A stretch of 64,000 nt of DNA from Deinococcus metallilatus (GTDB taxonomy: Bacteria > Deinococcota > Deinococci > Deinococcales > Deinococcaceae), in NCBI RefSeq assembly GCF_004758605.1, contig NZ_CP038510.1, positions 294,501 to 358,500 of the forward strand. The letters are read 5' to 3'. Under the pieces are notes generated by a model. It had not been told where the DNA came from, searched no databases, and saw only the letters and a program-made list of their open reading frames with translations. Positions within the stretch are counted from its first letter, which is position 1, and each line of letters starts with the position of its first letter. The position numbers were made by a program, and so were the translations under genes. Positions 62,577-64,000 of this stretch are shown here, piece after piece.

Positions 62577-63710
62577 TCAGTCCTTGATCTTGAGGGCGTC
62601 CCCCTGCCACTCCAGCGACATCACCTGCGGGGTCGCCTGGCCGCCCTGCAGCTCGCCGCCCACCAGGATCACCTCGTCCCCGTACGGCACGGCCAGGCCG
62701 TAGCCCTGCGCCTGCGGGAGCGCCCCGACGACCTTCCACTGCCCGTCCACCAGCGCGTACACGTCCTTGCGCCAGGTCTTGGTCAGGCCCTCGTGGGCGT
62801 AGTTCAGGCCGCTGGCGAGCCTGGCCCGCGCGCCGGGAAAGTTCGCCCCGCCCGCCACCAGCAGCGCGCCGTGGCTGTACCCGGCGTAGGCCCCGGCAAG
62901 GCCCTCCTGGGCTTCGCCTGCTACCGGGCCGGGCATGTCGGGCAGCGGGCGCCAGGTGATGCCCGAAGGCCCCAACTGCCCCTGGCGCACGGCGGGAGTC
63001 CGCACACCCGGCTTGATCTCGCCACCGACCAGGGTCAGCGTGTTGCCGCGGGCCACCAGCGCCGAACCGGCGGTCCCGCCGAAGGGCAGGAAGTCCACTT
63101 CCTGCCAGCGGTTGTCAGCGGGGGTGTAGCTCATCACCTCGCGGCCCAGGAAGTAGTCCTGCGGGCGCTGATCGAAGTAGGCGCGGCTGATGCGATCCTG
63201 CTCGGCCTTGTTGCCCTCGCCCGCGGCCAGATCCGTGAAGTAGCCGTCGAAGATGTTCTTGTTCACCCCGGCAAACATCAGCAGCGAATCGCCCACGGTC
63301 GCGGCGACGCCCCCCGCGATGCCCTCGGGCGCACGGGTGGGGAGCTGGGTCCAGGTGTTTTTGGCCGGGTCGTAGACGAAGCCCTGGTTGAACACCGTCG
63401 TCGTGGAGGTCGGCGTGGGCTTGCCGATGCCGCCGAAGACATAGAGTTTGCCGTCCACCGCCGCACTGATGGACTGGTCGCGGGGCACGCCGGGGAAGGG
63501 GGCGATCAATACCCAGTGCCGCTCAGGCTGCGAGAGGTCCAGCGCGAACCACTGGTTGCCCGCTGTGCCCAGGCCTACGTAGATGGTCTGGCCGATCATG
63601 ACGCCGGTGCCGTTCTTGATGGCGACCGGCAAATCCGGGTAGACCTGCGCCTGGGCCGAACCCAGGGCGGCAGCGGCGAGGAGGGCGAGGGCAAGACCTG
63701 TCTTGTACAT
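62577..63710 (-). CDS. nanM: exported Kelch-repeat sialic acid mutarotase (NanM-like)
   Basis: The 377-residue protein has a signal peptide (MYKTGLALALLAAAALGSAQ then AQ) and a six-bladed Kelch propeller. YPDLPVAIKNGTGVMIGQTI and YVGLGTAGNQWFALDL open it. YVFGGIGKPTPTSTTTVFNQ, PLLW-like APEGIAGGVAATVG, LLMFAGVNKNIFDGYFTDLA and NAHEGL-type GLNYAHEGLTKTWRKDVYAL are close to E. coli NanM, which equilibrates alpha- and beta-N-acetylneuraminate in the periplasm. The ATG at 63710 follows AAGGAG. It precedes the sialidase, so the pair frees and anomerises sialic acid for uptake; no transporter lies in the window. Confidence 0.88.
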   Translation of the reverse strand: MYKTGLALALLAAAALGSAQAQVYPDLPVAIKNGTGVMIGQTIYVGLGTAGNQWFALDLSQPERHWVLIAPFPGVPRDQSISAAVDGKLYVFGGIGKPTPTSTTTVFNQGFVYDPAKNTWTQLPTRAPEGIAGGVAATVGDSLLMFAGVNKNIFDGYFTDLAAGEGNKAEQDRISRAYFDQRPQDYFLGREVMSYTPADNRWQEVDFLPFGGTAGSALVARGNTLTLVGGEIKPGVRTPAVRQGQLGPSGITWRPLPDMPGPVAGEAQEGLAGAYAGYSHGALLVAGGANFPGARARLASGLNYAHEGLTKTWRKDVYALVDGQWKVVGALPQAQGYGLAVPYGDEVILVGGELQGGQATPQVMSLEWQGDALKIKD

Positions 63711-63758
63711 GGTTCTCCTTGCTGGACTCCGGCGCAGGACACACAGCCCCAAAAGTTT

Positions 63759-63785
63759 GATGTCAGACCTTAGATATCTGACATC
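63759..63785. promoter_or_regulatory. 27-bp palindromic operator upstream of the nanM-sialidase operon
   Basis: GATGTCAGA (63759-63767) and TCTGACATC (63777-63785) are perfect 9-bp inverted arms around a 9-bp spacer. Within it the minus strand reads TCAGATATCT (63781-63772), the 10-mer also found in the palindrome at 58732. A further TCAGATGTCAGA half-site continues leftwards on that strand. It lies ~50 bp upstream of the nanM ATG. Confidence 0.62.
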
Positions 63786-63868
63786 TGATTTGAAGATGAG
63801 ATAGAGCGTAACCGCCCCGACGTTTCCTGTCAATGCATGCCTTGTGAATCGGCTCAGAACGGGTTGGC

Positions 63869-64000
63869 CTACGGATGAAGCGCCGCGCGCAGGGTTCCCG
63901 TGTAGTCGCTCCGGAACTGCCGGGAGAGAGCTGCTTCCGGCACCAGTCGGTCGAAGCCGTGGTAGGCCCCCGGAAAGCGGCGGAACAGGATGGGAACGCC
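63869..64000 (-). CDS. alpha/beta hydrolase C-terminus, truncated by window edge
   Basis: The frame entering from the right edge ends GVPILFRRFPGAYHGFDRLV-PEAALSRQFRSDYTGTLRAA-LHP and TAG at 63869. The GxYHGFD pattern is the catalytic-histidine region of alpha/beta hydrolase fold-3 or dienelactone-type esterases, followed by the typical last helix. Only 43 residues are inside the window, so substrate and length are unknown. It lies upstream of the nanM operator on the same strand, so it is probably a separate transcription unit. Confidence 0.7.
   Translation of the reverse strand, partial: GVPILFRRFPGAYHGFDRLVPEAALSRQFRSDYTGTLRAALHP

Overview
The window is high-GC bacterial chromosome that most likely comes from a Deinococcus. 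That is an inference from several things: dense GC-rich genes with few gaps, at least three promoters whose -10 box sits exactly 6 nt before an ATG (leaderless transcripts, common in Deinococcus-Thermus), intergenic repeats resembling the small non-coding repeats of Deinococcus, a large BTAD/NB-ARC/TPR regulator, and lineage-typical families (RocB, four-helix Cys-rich copper protein, type III PKS, CrtO-like acyltransferase). No rRNA, tRNA, CRISPR array, prophage or transposase gene is visible, so this is chromosomal metabolic territory sprinkled with short repeats.

Layout. 1-2563: edge-truncated BTAD/AfsR-like regulator (-). 3360-4250: IclR regulator (-). 4480-9583: phospholipid/glycerol-3-phosphate block, with a lipid kinase (-) divergent from a glycerophosphodiesterase and ugpBAE (+). 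9656-10494: Clp N-domain protein coupled to a 38-aa ORF (-). 10739-12268: BON-domain protein and Cys-rich copper-binding protein. 12299-16108: paoABC-type molybdenum aldehyde oxidoreductase. 16281-26069: GABA/omega-amino-acid catabolism (APC permease, PucR regulator, two class III aminotransferases, GNAT, amidohydrolase, succinate-semialdehyde dehydrogenase). 26171-30522: arginine/amino-acid block on the minus strand (RocB, DDAH-like hydrolase, ABC binding protein, AraC regulator). 30523-31148: repeat-rich gap. 31149-34204: exported one-haem-motif lipoprotein, eight-helix membrane protein, small exported helix-hairpin-helix protein. 34770-38391: branched-chain amino-acid ABC transporter with a fused LivM-LivG. 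38459-42809: PAP2 phosphatase, two-component system, membrane protein, PIG-L deacetylase. 42938-47448: cassette of a small membrane protein, class A PBP, VWA protein and membrane/coiled-coil protein. 47809-56812: nine tightly packed genes: type III PKS, methyltransferase, FAD hydroxylase, glycosyltransferase, four dTDP-deoxysugar genes and an exported phospholipase D. 56815-58496: CrtO-like acyltransferase and FtsX/MacB-type permease (-). 58756-63710: sialic-acid locus of two Gfo/Idh/MocA oxidoreductases (+) convergent with a sialidase lipoprotein and a NanM-like mutarotase (-). 63869-64000: C-terminus of an alpha/beta hydrolase (-).

Most notable points. (1) The 47.8-56.8 kb operon has the srsABC gene order (phenolic lipid/alkylquinone synthesis in Streptomyces) joined to a glycosyltransferase and a full dTDP-6-deoxyhexose set, so it looks like an undescribed pathway for a glycosylated aromatic polyketide lipid. 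(2) Both outer promoters of the sialidase locus carry the same 10-bp sequence inside palindromes, which points to one local regulator. (3) Two copies of a dispersed repeat share a hairpin with a compensatory base-pair change, and a second repeat core occurs six times; one copy lies inside a repeat of the first family, one inside a terminal-inverted-repeat element, and one is split by a 39-bp insertion. Functions are assigned from sequence motifs only; no database search was run.
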